64,000 nt of DNA from assembly GCF_023715885.1 (NCBI RefSeq), contig NZ_JAMBOY010000004.1, positions 62,001-126,000 on the forward strand, written 5' to 3'. The translations under genes and the position numbers were made by a program. Below the pieces are notes generated by a model, which was given only the letters and a program-made list of their open reading frames with translations, did not search any database and had not been told where the DNA came from. Positions 34,209 to 45,188 of this stretch are shown one piece after another. The stretch is from Microbacterium hydrocarbonoxydans. GTDB taxonomy: Bacteria; Actinomycetota; Actinomycetes; Actinomycetales; Microbacteriaceae. Numbering within the stretch: the stretch's first letter is position 1; every line of letters begins with the position of its first letter.

Positions 34209-35234
34209 TTATAGGTCATCGAGGCGAAGCACCCCGTCCGGGTGGGCGACGCCGAGGTGCGTGTACGCCTCCGGCATCGCCACGCGCCCGCGAGGCGTGC
34301 GACCGAGGAAGCCTATCCGCACGAGATAGGGCTCCACGACGCTCTCGACGGTCTCGGCTTCTTCGCCGACGGCGACGGCGAGGGTGCTGAGTCCGACCGG
34401 CCCCCCGCGGAAGCGCCGCACCAGTGTCTCGAGCACGGCCCGGTCGAGACGGTCGAGCCCGATGGGGTCGACGTCATAGAGCTCCAGCGCGGCGCGCACA
34501 TCGGCGAGGGATGCCGTGCCACCCCCGTGCACGAGCGCGTAGTCCCGAACGCGCCGCAGAAGCCGGTTCGCGATTCGGGGGGTGCCGCGAGAACGGCGTG
34601 CGATCTCGGCGAGCGAGTCGCCGGGCAGATCGACGCCGAGCACCAGAGCCGACCGCGCGATGACCTGCTCCAGCTCGGAGTCGTCGTAGAACTCCAGGTG
34701 CCCCGTGAAGCCGAAGCGGTCGCGCAGCGGGTTCGGCAGCAATCCCGACCTCGTCGTCGCGCCCACGAGGGTGAACGGTGCGAGGTCGAGGGGGATGCTC
34801 GTGGCTCCCGCTCCCTTGCCGACCATGATGTCGATCCGGAAGTCCTCCATCGCGAGGTACAGCATCTCCTCCGCAGAGCGCGCCATCCGGTGGATCTCAT
34901 CGATGAAGAGGACTTCGCCCGGGACCAGGCTCGACAGCAGCGCAGCGAGGTCGCCCGCGTGCTGGATGGCCGGGCCGCTGGAGAGACGCAGCGGCCTCTC
35001 GCTCTCGTGAGCCACGATCATCGCGAGCGTCGTCTTGCCGAGGCCGGGAGGGCCGGCGAGCAGGATGTGGTCCGGCGGGCGACTCTGGATGCGGGCTGCG
35101 TCCAGCAGGAGCTGCAGCTGTCCTCTGACCTTCTGCTGCCCGACGAAGTCGCCGAGGCTGGTCGGTCGCAGCGCTCCCTCGATCGCGAGCTCGGTCTCGT
35201 CGACCGGCTCCGCCGCGTCCCTCGCTTCAGACAC
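34209..35234 (-). CDS. ruvB: Holliday junction branch-migration ATPase RuvB
   Basis: The 341-residue AAA+ motor starts with [18 protein letters not shown], has Walker [12 protein letters not shown] near 60, Walker B FIDEIHRM, the GATTRSGLL sensor and the C-terminal winged helix ([10 protein letters not shown]). The GTG start at 35234 overlaps ruvA by eight bases, fixing the N-terminus; the longer frame to 35426 runs through ruvA. Confidence 0.97.
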   Translation of the reverse strand: MSEARDAAEPVDETELAIEGALRPTSLGDFVGQQKVRGQLQLLLDAARIQSRPPDHILLAGPPGLGKTTLAMIVAHESERPLRLSSGPAIQHAGDLAALLSSLVPGEVLFIDEIHRMARSAEEMLYLAMEDFRIDIMVGKGAGATSIPLDLAPFTLVGATTRSGLLPNPLRDRFGFTGHLEFYDDSELEQVIARSALVLGVDLPGDSLAEIARRSRGTPRIANRLLRRVRDYALVHGGGTASLADVRAALELYDVDPIGLDRLDRAVLETLVRRFRGGPVGLSTLAVAVGEEAETVESVVEPYLVRIGFLGRTPRGRVAMPEAYTHLGVAHPDGVLRLDDL

Positions 35235-35832
35235 GCGCCGGTCCCAACAGCGCGAGCGTGCGCCGGAGCAACGGGGCGACGGCGGCGCGTTCGGCCTCCG
35301 ACGCCTCCTCCGCCGTCTGCGCTGCGGCCTCGGCCGCCACCTTCTCGGACCACCCGAGCCCGACGAGCGCGGCCGTGACCTGAGTGACGACGTCCGAACC
35401 CGTCCCCGCCGCGGGCGTCGACGCACGGCCGGTCGGGTGCACCTTGCCGGCGAGCTGCACGACGATGAGCTTGGCTGTCTTCGGACCGATGCCCGAGACG
35501 CGGCGGAACGGGGCGTCGTCCTCCGCCGTCACGGCCTCGGCGATCTGATCGACCGTCAGGTGCGACAGCACTCCCAGCGCGGACTTCGGACCGACGCCCG
35601 TGACGCTGATGAGCAGACCGAAGATCTCGAGCTCGTCGCGCTCCGCGAATCCGTACAGCGACAGCGCGTCCTCGCGGACGATCAGACTCGTGTGCAGCTG
35701 CAGCCGCTCTCCTGCGGTCGCGGTGTGCGCGACATCGGCGGGCACCGCCACCGAGAAGCCGACGCCTCCGACGTCGACGACGACGTGATCAGACGACGTG
35801 TGCAGCACGGTTCCGTGCAGGGAGGAGATCAT
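35227..35832 (-). CDS. ruvA: Holliday junction branch-migration protein RuvA
   Basis: Holds the four-way junction for RuvB. The 201-residue protein has the OB-fold N-terminus (MISSLHGTV), two helix-hairpin-helix motifs ([15 protein letters not shown] and [16 protein letters not shown]) and a C-terminal RuvB-binding domain after a flexible [13 protein letters not shown] linker. Nine bases after ruvC. Confidence 0.96.
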   Translation of the reverse strand: MISSLHGTVLHTSSDHVVVDVGGVGFSVAVPADVAHTATAGERLQLHTSLIVREDALSLYGFAERDELEIFGLLISVTGVGPKSALGVLSHLTVDQIAEAVTAEDDAPFRRVSGIGPKTAKLIVVQLAGKVHPTGRASTPAAGTGSDVVTQVTAALVGLGWSEKVAAEAAAQTAEEASEAERAAVAPLLRRTLALLGPARV

Positions 35833-35841
35833 CCCACAAGC

Positions 35842-36423
35842 CTAGACGCGGGATCGTACGTATGTTCGAGCGACACGCTCAGCGTCCGCCCATGCCCGCT
35901 GAGCCGGCGTGAGCGCATCGCGACCGGGAGCGGATGCCCCTCCGCGGCGCCATGCGTGGCACAGCGCGATCGCGAGAGCATCGGCCGCATCGGCCGGCTG
36001 AGGAGGGGCGTCGAGGCGCAGGATCCGGGCGATCATGGCCTGCACTTGCTTCTTGTCGGCGGAGCCGTAGCCGGTCACTGCCGCCTTGACCTCGCTCGGG
36101 GTGTGGGTGGCCGCGGGAAGGCCGGCCTCGGCGGCGAGCAGCAGTGCTACGCCACTCGCCTGGGCCGTGCCCATCACGGTGTGGGTATTCTGCTGCGCGA
36201 AGACGCGCTCGACGGCCACCGCGTCCGGGCGATGCACGGCGAGCACCTCGCGGATGCCGGAGGCGACCGCCGCCAGACGCTCGCCGATCGGCGCGTCGGG
36301 AGACGAGCGGATGACCCCCACGTGCACGAGCGTCCCGCGGCGGGCACGATCGACGTCGACGACGCCGACACCGCAGCGGGTGAGGCCGGGGTCGATGCCG
36401 AGAACGCGCAGCGAGGAGGTCAC
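35842..36423 (-). CDS. ruvC: Crossover junction endodeoxyribonuclease RuvC
   Basis: Resolves Holliday junctions. The 193-residue protein has the first catalytic Asp in [12 protein letters not shown], Glu in [13 protein letters not shown], and the C-terminal [12 protein letters not shown] block. The GTG start at 36423 is preceded directly by GGGGGA, too close for a normal ribosome site, while TAGCCT lies six bases upstream, so a leaderless internal promoter is possible. Confidence 0.95.
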   Translation of the reverse strand: MTSSLRVLGIDPGLTRCGVGVVDVDRARRGTLVHVGVIRSSPDAPIGERLAAVASGIREVLAVHRPDAVAVERVFAQQNTHTVMGTAQASGVALLLAAEAGLPAATHTPSEVKAAVTGYGSADKKQVQAMIARILRLDAPPQPADAADALAIALCHAWRRGGASAPGRDALTPAQRAWADAERVARTYVRSRV

Positions 36424-36429
36424 TCCCCC

Positions 36430-36435
36430 AGGCTA
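36430..36435 (-). promoter_or_regulatory. Putative leaderless promoter -10 of ruvC
   Basis: TAGCCT, six bases, then the ruvC GTG on the minus strand. It lies in the 45-base gap after yebC and would give ruvCAB a promoter separate from yebC. Confidence 0.45.
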
Positions 36436-36468
36436 TGCCGCTCGGCGTTCGACCCGGATCCGGCGCGC

Positions 36469-37230
36469 CTAGTCCTCGTCGTTCTCGAGCTCGGCCTGCA
36501 CCTCGGGGGTGAGGTCGAGGTTCGTGAAGACGTTCTGCACGTCCTCGCTGTCCTCCAGCGCGTCGATAAGGCGGAAGACCTTCCGTGCGGTGTCCGCGTC
36601 GATCTCGACCTTGAGGTTCGGGACGAACTCCACGTCGGCCGACTCGTAGTCGATGCCTGCCTCCTGCAGAGCAGAGCGCACGGTCACGAGGTCGGTCGCC
36701 TCGGTGACGATCTCGAAGCCCTCCGCGCGGGGCTCGATCTCCTCAGCGCCCGCCTCGAGCGCCGCCATCATCACGTCGTCCTCGGTCGTCCCTTCGGAGC
36801 CGACGACGATGACGCCCTTGCGGCTGAAGTTGTATGCGACGCTGCCGGGATCCGCCAGAGTGCCGCCGTTGCGGCTGAGCGCTGTGCGCACCTCGGCTGC
36901 CGCGCGGTTCTTGTTGTCGGTCAGACACTCGATCATGAGGGCCACGCCGTTCGGTCCGTAGCCTTCGTACATGATCGAGGTGTACTCGACCGCCTCGCCG
37001 CCGATGCCGGCGCCGCGCTTCACGGCGCGGTCGATGTTGTCCTTCGGGACAGACGTCTTCTTGGCCTTCTGCACGGCGTCGAACAGCGTCGGGTTGCCGG
37101 CGAGGTCGGGGCCGCCGAGCTTGGCGGCGACCTCGATGTTCTTGATGAGCTTCGCCCACGACTTGGCACGGCGCGCGTCGATGACGGCCTTCTTGTGCTT
37201 GGTCGTGGCCCACTTGGAATGCCCGGACAT
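36469..37230 (-). CDS. YebC/PmpR family regulator (TACO1-like)
   Basis: The 253-residue protein begins with the family signature [19 protein letters not shown] and contains [19 protein letters not shown] and the [14 protein letters not shown] block. YebC proteins act as transcription regulators in some species and as translation factors easing proline-rich stalls in others. Its position before ruvC is conserved in actinobacteria. GGAGAG precedes the ATG; the open frame from 37332 is not used. Confidence 0.95.
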   Translation of the reverse strand: MSGHSKWATTKHKKAVIDARRAKSWAKLIKNIEVAAKLGGPDLAGNPTLFDAVQKAKKTSVPKDNIDRAVKRGAGIGGEAVEYTSIMYEGYGPNGVALMIECLTDNKNRAAAEVRTALSRNGGTLADPGSVAYNFSRKGVIVVGSEGTTEDDVMMAALEAGAEEIEPRAEGFEIVTEATDLVTVRSALQEAGIDYESADVEFVPNLKVEIDADTARKVFRLIDALEDSEDVQNVFTNLDLTPEVQAELENDED

Positions 37231-37279
37231 AACTCTCCGCTCGTCGTATCCGCCCGGGCGCTGGCCCAGGGCGTCGTCC

Positions 37280-37285
37280 AGTCTA
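37280..37285 (-). promoter_or_regulatory. Putative -10 of the yebC-ruvCAB-yajC-secDF transcript
   Basis: TAGACT on the minus strand (in CGATAGACTGG) lies 50 bases before the yebC ATG. It matches the recurrent -10 type of the window. -35 not clear. Confidence 0.45.
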
Positions 37286-37376
37286 TCGAATGGCCTCGCG
37301 CGCCCGCCGCCCCTGACCCGCCGGTCACTCACGGACAGGTCTGGCGGGGCGGCGTCGACGGGTGTACTCCTGGCAC

Positions 37377-38756
37377 ATGGGTGAGTCAGACGGAGACGAC
37401 CGCAGTCGCGCTCTCGACACCGCGCACCGGCGCGCGACGGAGTTCCTCGACGGAGTGACGGAGCGGCCGGTCTGGCCGCGCGCCGATCTCGCGACGATGC
37501 TCGACGCCTTCGGCGGTCCGCTGCCCGAGCACGGTGCGGAGCCGGCGTCCGTCGTCGAGGAGCTGGCGACGCGAGCCGACCCCGGCCTCGTCGCGATACC
37601 CGGCGGCAGATTCTTCGGGTTCGTCATCGGCGCGACGCATCCCGCGGCACTGGCCGCGGACTGGCTGGTCTCGGCGTGGGACCAGAACTCCGGGTCCTCG
37701 ACCCTCACGCCGGCGACGGTCGCCATCGAGCGTGTCGCCGGACAGTGGATGCTGGAGCTGTTCGATCTCCCCCGTACGGCGAGTGTGGGATTCGTGACAG
37801 GCGGTCAGATGGCGAACTTCACCTGCCTGGCGACGGCCCGTCACGCCGTGCTCACCCGGATCGGCTGGGATCTCGCCGAGCTCGGACTCGCGAACTCGCC
37901 GCCTGTGCGTTTCGTGGTCGGTGCAGACCGGCACGGCTCGATCGATCGCGCCGCACGGTTTCTCGGCATAGGCCTCGCCGGCATCACCGTCGTCGAGGCC
38001 GACGAGCAGGGGCGGATGCGGCCGGAGGGTCTGGACGAGACGCTCGATCGCACACAGGGACCGGCGATCGTCTGCCTGCAGGCGGGCGAGGTGCACACCG
38101 GGGCCTTCGACGACTTCGAGGCGCTGATCCCGATCGCGCGTCGTCATGGCGCGTGGGTGCACGTCGACGGCGCCTTCGGGCTCTGGGCCGCTGCGTCGCC
38201 GCGTCTGCAGGCACTCACCGCGGGCATGCAGGACGCCGATTCGTGGGCGACGGACGCCCACAAGACCCTGAACGTCCCGTACGACTGCGGGATGGCGATC
38301 GTGCGCGATCCCGCCGACTCGATCGCCGCGTTCCGCACGGGCGGCGACTACCTCATGTACACGAGCCTCGACCCGTGGGATGTGACGCCTGAGCTCTCCC
38401 GACGCGCGCGCGGCGTTCCGGCGTGGGCCGCTCTGCGGAGTCTCGGCCGTGAGGGCGTCGCCGATCTCATCGACCGTCTGCACGCGAATGCGGTCGCGAT
38501 GGCAACAGGTCTCGCATCGATCCCGAGTGTGACGGTCGTCAACGACGTCGACTACACCCAGGTGATGTTCCGGCTCGAGACGGACGACGCCACTCGTGCG
38601 CTGGGCGAGGCGATCCTGCTCGACGGCACGGCCGCCGTGACCGGAGCGCAGTGGCAGGGGCGCGCGACGCTGCGGTGCTCGATGTCGTCGTGGGTGACGA
38701 CCGACGTCGACGTGACACGGACGGTCGCCGCGATCCGCGCTCTCGTCACCGTCTAG
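37377..38756 (+). CDS. PLP-dependent group II decarboxylase family protein
   Basis: The 459-residue fold-type I enzyme is of the aromatic-L-amino-acid/glutamate decarboxylase superfamily. It has a [11 protein letters not shown] phosphate-binding segment near residue 140, [10 protein letters not shown] with the PLP-ring Asp, and the Schiff-base Lys296 in DAHKTLN. Substrate cannot be read from the sequence. I chose ATG 37377; TACTCC six bases before it may be a leaderless -10, and a GTG at 37362 is an alternative. The 3' end overlaps pdxT by four bases, convergently. It lies beside the PLP synthase genes that make its cofactor. Confidence 0.85.
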   Translation: MGESDGDDRSRALDTAHRRATEFLDGVTERPVWPRADLATMLDAFGGPLPEHGAEPASVVEELATRADPGLVAIPGGRFFGFVIGATHPAALAADWLVSAWDQNSGSSTLTPATVAIERVAGQWMLELFDLPRTASVGFVTGGQMANFTCLATARHAVLTRIGWDLAELGLANSPPVRFVVGADRHGSIDRAARFLGIGLAGITVVEADEQGRMRPEGLDETLDRTQGPAIVCLQAGEVHTGAFDDFEALIPIARRHGAWVHVDGAFGLWAAASPRLQALTAGMQDADSWATDAHKTLNVPYDCGMAIVRDPADSIAAFRTGGDYLMYTSLDPWDVTPELSRRARGVPAWAALRSLGREGVADLIDRLHANAVAMATGLASIPSVTVVNDVDYTQVMFRLETDDATRALGEAILLDGTAAVTGAQWQGRATLRCSMSSWVTTDVDVTRTVAAIRALVTV

Positions 38757-39350
38757 GTGCGCACGGTGCCGCGAGCGATCGCGAGGGCGAGGAACCGCTC
38801 GTGGAAACGGAGCTCGCCGTCGACCTCGGGGTGGAAACTGGTCCCCAGGATCGACCCCTGCTGCACGGCGACGATCCTCCCGTCGGGAAGCGTCGCGAGG
38901 ACGTCCACGTCGGGGCCGACGCGTTCCACGATCGGGGCGCGGATGAAGGTCGCGCGCACCGGCGGGGTCCCGAGGGTCGGCACGTCGATCTCCGTCTCGA
39001 ACGACTCGGTCTGACGCCCGAACGCGTTTCGACGCACGGCCACGTCGAGTCCGCCGAAGGACTGCTGACCGTCGATGCCGTCGAGGATCTCGTCGGCCAG
39101 GAGGATCAGGCCCGCGCACGTGCCGTACACCGGGAGTCCGGAGGAGATGGCCGCCCGGATCGGCTCGGCGACCCCGAACGCGCGGGACAGCTTGTCGATC
39201 ACGCTGGACTCGCCACCGGGGATCACCAGACCGTCGACCTGGGCGAGCTCTTCGGGGCGCCGCACGAGCGAGACCTCGGCGCCCAGCCCGGCGAGCAGGG
39301 CGGCGTGCTCGCGCACGTCGCCCTGCAGGGCCAGGACTCCGACCCGAGGG

Positions 39351-39361
<11 letters not shown>
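38753..39361 (-). CDS. pdxT: PLP synthase glutaminase subunit PdxT
   Basis: Supplies ammonia to PdxS for de novo pyridoxal phosphate synthesis. The 202-residue class-I amidotransferase has [12 protein letters not shown] at the start, the IPGGESSVI oxyanion loop, nucleophile Cys in VYGTCAGLI near residue 82, and the His-Glu pair in TSFHPEV. The GTG start overlaps pdxS by 11 bases. Confidence 0.96.
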
Positions 39362-40244
<883 letters not shown>

Positions 40245-40260
40245 GACTGACTCCTGTCGA

Positions 40261-40280
40261 GGTTTGATCTAGGCCAAACC
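40261..40280. promoter_or_regulatory. Palindromic operator candidate between pdxS and the MocR regulator
   Basis: The 20-base site reads GGTTTG-N2-CTAG-N2-CAAACC, a 16-of-20 palindrome. Its right arm overlaps the putative pdxS -10 (TATGGT, minus strand) and it lies about 20 bases upstream of the regulator's own -10. That placement fits repression of pdxS and possible control of the regulator-pdxY unit by the adjacent MocR protein. Confidence 0.55.
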
Positions 40281-40283
40281 ATA
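40278..40283 (-). promoter_or_regulatory. Putative pdxST promoter, extended -10
   Basis: TGCTATGGT on the minus strand includes TATGGT with a TGN extension. Transcription would start inside the palindrome at 40261-40280, with a leader of about 27 bases to pdxS. Confidence 0.45.
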
Positions 40284-40301
40284 GCACTGTCCGGAACGAC
40301 C

Positions 40302-40307
40302 TAGAAT
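40302..40307 (+). promoter_or_regulatory. Putative -10 of the MocR regulator-pdxY unit
   Basis: TAGAAT ends 14 bases before the ATG at 40322, allowing only a very short leader that just holds the GAGGA ribosome site. Confidence 0.45.
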
Positions 40308-40321
40308 CGACCCGAGGACAC

Positions 40322-41629
40322 ATGACGGAACAGATCAGCGGAACGACGGCGGCCGACATCGCAGACAGCGTGCGCGACCTGCGCGACCGCGGCGTGCTCG
40401 GCGCGGGCAGTGCGCTCCCCCCGGTGCGAGAGCTCGCCGCGATGCTCGGCGTGAACCGCAACACCGCGGTCGCGGCGTACCGTCAGCTCGCCCAGGCCGG
40501 TCTCGTCGTCTCGCGCGGGCGCGCCGGCACCGTGATCGCCGGTCACGAATCCGTCGCGCAGGAAGGCTTCGCCGCCGACACCGTGCTGCGCGACGTCGGC
40601 ACCGGCAACCCTGATCCGCGTCTCATCCCTGACCCGTCGGCTGCGCTCGCCACGGTCGCCGGTCGCCCCGTGCTGTACGGCGAGCCGGTGATCGACCGCG
40701 GCCTGGAGGCCTGGGCGCGCGAGTGGATCGCGACCGACCTCACGGACACCGGCTTCCGCATCACGGTCACGAGCGGTGCGGTCGACGCGGTCGAGCGACT
40801 CCTCGCTCAGGCGCTCATGCGCGACGATGCGGTCGCGCTGGAGGACCCGTGCTTCCTCGCCAGCATCCACACCGTCCGCCTCGGCGGATACCGAGCAGTC
40901 CCCGTGCCGGTCGATGATGAGGGCATGACGGTCGCGGGACTCCGCGCGGCGCTCGATGCAGGAGTCCGCGCCGTCATCTGCACCCCGCGAGCGCAGAATC
41001 CGACGGGCACCAGTCTTTCCGCGCGGCGTGCCGCCGATCTACGAGCCGTGCTCGCAGACCATCCCTACGTGCTCCTCATCGAGGACGACCATTTCTCGAT
41101 GCTCTCGCAGCGGGAGTACGAGACGCTGATCGGTCCCGAGCATCGACGCTACGCGCTCGTGCGGTCGGTGTCGAAGTTCCTCGGCCCCGACATGTGCCTC
41201 GCCATCGCCGCGACCGATCCGACCACGGCCGAGCGCCTCGCCATGAGGCTCAGCCCCGGAACGACCTGGGTCAGCCACCTGTTGCAGCGGCTCACGCTCG
41301 CTCAACTGACGGACACCGATGCCCTCGCCCGCATCACGACAGCTCGAGAGCACTACGCTGCTCGAAACGAGGCTTTCGCCGCCCGCCTCCGCGACAGAGG
41401 GCTCGACTCCCCGTCGACGGACGGACTGAGTCTCTGGGTGCGGCTCCCGAAGCCCGCCCGCACCGTCGCCGAGCGCCTGATGCGCCGCGGCTGGCTCGCC
41501 CGCACCGGCGACGAGTTCGCCCTCGACGACCGCGCCGAACCCTCGCAGCACCTGCGCCTCACCGTGCACGACCTGTCCGACGAGGACGCAGAGACACTCG
41601 TCGCGGACCTCGTCGCGGCGACCCGATGA
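40322..41629 (+). CDS. MocR-family (GntR-HTH/aminotransferase-like) regulator, PtsJ/PdxR type
   Basis: The 435-residue protein fuses an N-terminal GntR winged helix (LPPVRELAAMLGVNRNTAVAAYRQL in parts, about residues 35-60) to a fold-type I aminotransferase-like domain. PLP-site residues are present: PRAQNPTGTSLS near 225 and Lys285 in SVSKFLGPD. MocR proteins such as PdxR and PtsJ sense PLP and regulate B6 genes; PtsJ neighbours a pyridoxal kinase in enterics. Here it is divergent from pdxST and 46 bases before pdxY, strongly implying B6 control. Confidence 0.9.
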   Translation: MTEQISGTTAADIADSVRDLRDRGVLGAGSALPPVRELAAMLGVNRNTAVAAYRQLAQAGLVVSRGRAGTVIAGHESVAQEGFAADTVLRDVGTGNPDPRLIPDPSAALATVAGRPVLYGEPVIDRGLEAWAREWIATDLTDTGFRITVTSGAVDAVERLLAQALMRDDAVALEDPCFLASIHTVRLGGYRAVPVPVDDEGMTVAGLRAALDAGVRAVICTPRAQNPTGTSLSARRAADLRAVLADHPYVLLIEDDHFSMLSQREYETLIGPEHRRYALVRSVSKFLGPDMCLAIAATDPTTAERLAMRLSPGTTWVSHLLQRLTLAQLTDTDALARITTAREHYAARNEAFAARLRDRGLDSPSTDGLSLWVRLPKPARTVAERLMRRGWLARTGDEFALDDRAEPSQHLRLTVHDLSDEDAETLVADLVAATR

Positions 41630-41675
41630 CCGACCCCCGCGGGCACCGGCCCGCCGCTCACGAAAGGATCGAGGA

Positions 41676-42527
41676 ATGAAGGTCCTCTCCATCCAGTCCG
41701 CCGTCGCCTACGGACACGTCGGCAACTCCGCCGCCGTCTTCCCGCTGCAGCGCATCGGCGTCGAGGTGCTGCCCGTCTACACCGTGAACTTCTCGAACCA
41801 CACCAGCTACGGCGCGTGGCGCGGACCGCTCATCTCCCCCGACGACGTCCGCGAGGTCATCACCGGCATCGAGGAGCGCGGCGTCTTCGGCGAGATCGAC
41901 GCCGTGCTCAGCGGCTACCAGGGCGGCGAGGGCATCGGCGACGTGATCGTCGACGCCGTCTCGCGCGTGAAGGCGGCGAACCCGGATGCCGTCTACGCGT
42001 GCGACCCCGTGATGGGCAACGCCAAGTCGGGATGCTTCGTCGCTCCGGCGATCCCGGTCCTGCTGCGTGAGAAGGTCGTGCCGGTCGCCGACATCATCAC
42101 CCCCAACCAGTTCGAGCTGGGCTTCCTCACCGAGACCGAGCCGGACACCCTGGACTCCACTCTCGCCTCCGTCGACCTCGCGATGGCGATGGGGCCGCGC
42201 ACGGTCCTCGTCACGAGCGTCGAGCGTCCCGACCGCGAGGAGGGCACCATCGAGATGCTGGTGGCCGATGCGAAGGGCGCCTGGATCGTGCAGACGCCGC
42301 GCCTGCCGATGAAGGCCAACGGCTCGGGCGACGTGACGGCGGCGCTGTTCACCGCGCACTACGTCGAGACCGGCGACGCGAAGCTCGCGCTCGAGCGAAC
42401 CGCGTCGAGCGTGTTCGATCTGCTGAGCCTCACCCTCGAGTCCGGTGAGCGCGAGCTGCAGCTCATCGAGGCGCAGGAGTTCTACGCCCACCCGCGGATG
42501 CAGTTCACGGCCCGCCAGGTGCGCTGA
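41676..42527 (+). CDS. pdxY: Pyridoxal kinase PdxY
   Basis: Salvage kinase that phosphorylates pyridoxal. The 283-residue ribokinase-like protein has SIQSAVAYGHVGNSAAVFPLQ at the start in its conserved form (GHVGNSAA), the YACDPVMGN and TPNQFELGFL blocks, and the catalytic NGSGDVTAALF loop near residue 215. GAGGA ribosome site. Probably cotranscribed with the regulator. Confidence 0.94.
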   Translation: MKVLSIQSAVAYGHVGNSAAVFPLQRIGVEVLPVYTVNFSNHTSYGAWRGPLISPDDVREVITGIEERGVFGEIDAVLSGYQGGEGIGDVIVDAVSRVKAANPDAVYACDPVMGNAKSGCFVAPAIPVLLREKVVPVADIITPNQFELGFLTETEPDTLDSTLASVDLAMAMGPRTVLVTSVERPDREEGTIEMLVADAKGAWIVQTPRLPMKANGSGDVTAALFTAHYVETGDAKLALERTASSVFDLLSLTLESGERELQLIEAQEFYAHPRMQFTARQVR

Positions 42528-42542
42528 GGCGCGGCGCGTCGC

Positions 42543-42570
42543 GTCTCGCTTCGCTCGCTCAACGACCCGG
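42543..42570. repeat. Intergenic palindromic element (GCTTCGCTCGCTC type)
   Basis: The gap between convergent pdxY and the HIT gene begins with a 28-base element containing TCTCGCTTCGCTCGCTCAAC and ending in GACCCGG; a degenerate echo (GCTCGCTCGACGACCCG) follows at 42579-42595. From memory, short elements of this GAGCGAGCGAAGCGAGAC kind recur between genes in Microbacteriaceae. Only one full copy is seen here. It could fold and act as terminator. Confidence 0.45.
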
Positions 42571-42596
42571 GGTGTGGGGCTCGCTCGACGACCCGC

Positions 42597-43145
42597 TCAG
42601 ACGGTGGGCCAGGCGGCGGAGACCGCCTCGCGCACCTCGCCGAGCAGCTGTGGCAGCGCCTTCGTCTTCGCGATGATCGGGAAGAAATTGGCGTCGGACT
42701 TCCAGCGGGGGACGACGTGCTGGTGCAGGTGCGCATCGACACCCGCGCCGGCGACGGCGCCCTGATTCATGCCGAGGTTGAACCCGTCGCACCGCGAGAC
42801 CTCGCGCAGGACGCGCATGGCGATCTGGGTCAGCTGGCCGATCTCGGCGACCTCCTCGGGCGTGGCCTGATCGTACGTGGCGATGTGCCGGTACGGGCAC
42901 ACGAGCAGATGGCCGGAGTTGTACGGGAACAGGTTCAGCAGCACGTAGGCGGTCTCACCGCGCGCGACGATCAGCCGCTCGGCATCCGGGTACTTCGGCG
43001 CCTCGCAGAACGGGCACTCCTCGCGCAGCGGATCTGGTCCTGCCTGGATGTAGGCCATCCGGTGCGGGGTCCACAGCCGCTGGAACTCGTCGGGGACGCC
43101 GGCGAGCAGACCGGCGTCCTCGACCGAGGAGTGCTCGTCGGTCAC
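42597..43145 (-). CDS. HIT-domain nucleotide hydrolase/phosphorylase, Ap4A phosphorylase type
   Basis: The 182-residue protein has the histidine triad HLHQHVV at 139-145, with the catalytic central His, and a CPFC zinc-type pair at 44-47. The orthologous position next to thrS in mycobacteria is Rv2613c, described as an Ap4A phosphorylase. It probably degrades diadenosine polyphosphates. GTG start overlaps the thrS stop (GTGA). Confidence 0.88.
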   Translation of the reverse strand: MTDEHSSVEDAGLLAGVPDEFQRLWTPHRMAYIQAGPDPLREECPFCEAPKYPDAERLIVARGETAYVLLNLFPYNSGHLLVCPYRHIATYDQATPEEVAEIGQLTQIAMRVLREVSRCDGFNLGMNQGAVAGAGVDAHLHQHVVPRWKSDANFFPIIAKTKALPQLLGEVREAVSAAWPTV

Positions 43146-45142
43146 GCCAGGTCTCCGGCCTTGAGCACGAGGGCATGCGTCTCGATAGCGGAGCGGATGC
43201 GGCGGACGGCATCAGCGACCGGTACGCCGTTCTCCTGCGTACCGTCGCGGAAACGGAACGACACGGTGCCCGCGGCACGGTCCTGCTCGCCGACGATGAG
43301 GATGACCGGCACCTTGGCGGTGGTGTGGTTGCGGATCTTCTTCTGCATCCGATCATCGGAGTGGTCGACGTCCGCGCGCACCCCCGCTGCACGAAGCTGC
43401 CCGATCACGTCGTCGAGGTACTCGCCGTACTGCTCGGCGACCGGCACGCCGACGACCTGGCTCGGCGCCAGCCACAGTGGGAAGTCGCCCGCGTAGTGCT
43501 CGAGGAGGATCGCGAAGAAGCGCTCGACCGAGCCCAGCAGAGCGCGGTGGATCATGACCGGACGGTGCTTCTGTCCGTCGGATCCGGTGTACTCGAGCTC
43601 GAAGCGATCGGGCTGGTTGAAGTCGAGCTGGATCGTCGACATCTGCCACGTGCGACCGATCGCGTCGCGGGCCTGCACCGAGATCTTCGGACCGTAGAAC
43701 GCCGCTCCCCCGGGGTCGGCGACGAGCTCGAGCCCGGATTCGACCGCGACCTCGCGCAGCGTGTCGATCGCCGTCGACCACTGTTCCGGCTCGCCGAGGA
43801 ACTTCGGGTTGCCCTCCTCGTTGGTCGAGAGCTCGAGGTAGAAGTCGTTGAGCCCGTAGTCGCGCAGCAGGTCGAGCACGAGGTTCAGGTTGGTGGTGAG
43901 CTCCTCCTTGACCTGGTCTTGCGCGACGTAGATGTGTGCGTCGTCCTGGGTCAGGCCGCGGACGCGGGTGAGCCCAGACAGCGTCCCGCTCTTCTCGTAC
44001 CGGTAGACGGTGCCGAACTCGGCGAGGCGGAGCGGCAGCTCGCGGTATGACCGCCCGCGCGAACGATAGATCAGGTTGTGGAACGGGCAGTTCATGGGCT
44101 TCAGGTAGTAGTCCTGGCCCTGCCGGGTCACGTTGCCCTCGTCGTCGACCACCTCGTCGAGGTGCATCGGCGGGAACATGCCGTCGGCATAGGTCTGCAG
44201 GTGCCCAGACGTCATGAAGAGGTCCTTCTTCGTGATGTGCGGGCTGTTGACGAGGTCGTATCCGTTGCGCAGCAGGTGCTTGCGGAGGTTCTCCTCGATC
44301 TCGTAGCGGATGATCCCGCCCTTGGGATGGAAGACCGCGAGCCCCGATCCGATCTCATCGGGGAACGAGAACAGGTCCATCTCGCTGCCGAGCTTGCGGT
44401 GATCGCGACGCTCCGCCTCGGCGAGCCGCTCCTGATAGGCGCGCAGCTCGTCCTTCGACGGCCAGGCCGTGCCGTAGATGCGCTGCAGCTGCGGGTTCTT
44501 CTCGCTGCCGCGCCAGTACGCGGCGGCGATGCGCGTCAGATCCCACCCGTTGCCGATCATGCGCGTGCTGGGCAGGTGCGGGCCGCGGCAGAGGTCTTTC
44601 CAGACCACTTCGCCGTCGCGAGTGGTGTTGTCGTAGATCGTGAGCTCGCCCTCGCCGACCTCGACGGAGGCGCCTTCGGCGGCCTCCTTGCCGCCCTTGA
44701 GTCCGATGAGCTCGAGCTTGAACGGCTCGTCGGCGAGCTCGGCGCGCGCCTCCTCGTCCGTCACGACGCGGCGCACGAAGCGCTGGCCCTCGCGGACGAT
44801 GCGCTGCATCTCCTTCGTGATGGCCTTGAGGTCTTCGGGGGTGAAGGGCTCGTCCACGCCGAAGTCGTAGTAGAAGCCGTCGGTGACGGGCGGGCCGATG
44901 CCGAGATTCGCCTGCGGATTGATCCGCTGCACCGCCTGCGCGAGCACATGAGCGGTCGAGTGGCGCAGGATGTTCAGTCCGTCGGGGCTGTCGATCGTGA
45001 CGGGCTCGACCGCGTCGGCGTCGGTCACGGTGGCGGCGAGATCCTTGAGGACTCCGTTCACGCGCATCGCGACGACGGAACGGTCGGAGAACAGGGCGAA
45101 GCCGTCTTTCGGCTGGGCATCTTCAGGCACGGAACACTCCAT
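43142..45142 (-). CDS. thrS: Threonine-tRNA ligase
   Basis: Charges tRNA-Thr. The 666-residue enzyme has a TGS-like N-terminus, the second additional (editing) domain with [14 protein letters not shown] and the zinc-type GPHLPSTR, the class II core with KPMNCPFHN (zinc Cys), TQDDAHIY (zinc His) and [13 protein letters not shown] (zinc His), and a C-terminal anticodon-binding domain. ATG start at 45142. A TAGCCT -10 lies 14 bases upstream. Confidence 0.97.
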   Translation of the reverse strand: MECSVPEDAQPKDGFALFSDRSVVAMRVNGVLKDLAATVTDADAVEPVTIDSPDGLNILRHSTAHVLAQAVQRINPQANLGIGPPVTDGFYYDFGVDEPFTPEDLKAITKEMQRIVREGQRFVRRVVTDEEARAELADEPFKLELIGLKGGKEAAEGASVEVGEGELTIYDNTTRDGEVVWKDLCRGPHLPSTRMIGNGWDLTRIAAAYWRGSEKNPQLQRIYGTAWPSKDELRAYQERLAEAERRDHRKLGSEMDLFSFPDEIGSGLAVFHPKGGIIRYEIEENLRKHLLRNGYDLVNSPHITKKDLFMTSGHLQTYADGMFPPMHLDEVVDDEGNVTRQGQDYYLKPMNCPFHNLIYRSRGRSYRELPLRLAEFGTVYRYEKSGTLSGLTRVRGLTQDDAHIYVAQDQVKEELTTNLNLVLDLLRDYGLNDFYLELSTNEEGNPKFLGEPEQWSTAIDTLREVAVESGLELVADPGGAAFYGPKISVQARDAIGRTWQMSTIQLDFNQPDRFELEYTGSDGQKHRPVMIHRALLGSVERFFAILLEHYAGDFPLWLAPSQVVGVPVAEQYGEYLDDVIGQLRAAGVRADVDHSDDRMQKKIRNHTTAKVPVILIVGEQDRAAGTVSFRFRDGTQENGVPVADAVRRIRSAIETHALVLKAGDLA

Positions 45143-45156
45143 CTGGGTCTCGATCT

Positions 45157-45162
45157 AGGCTA
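45157..45162 (-). promoter_or_regulatory. Putative thrS promoter -10
   Basis: TAGCCT on the minus strand in the 46-base gap after the YnfA-like gene. A start near 45150 gives an eight-base leader before the thrS ATG. Confidence 0.4.
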
Positions 45163-45188
45163 CTCGCACGTCGGGCGCCCTCCGACCG

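Noticed and set aside
42528..42596. CRISPR-like repeat
   Set aside because: Only one full copy and one decayed half exist, with no spacers or cas genes.
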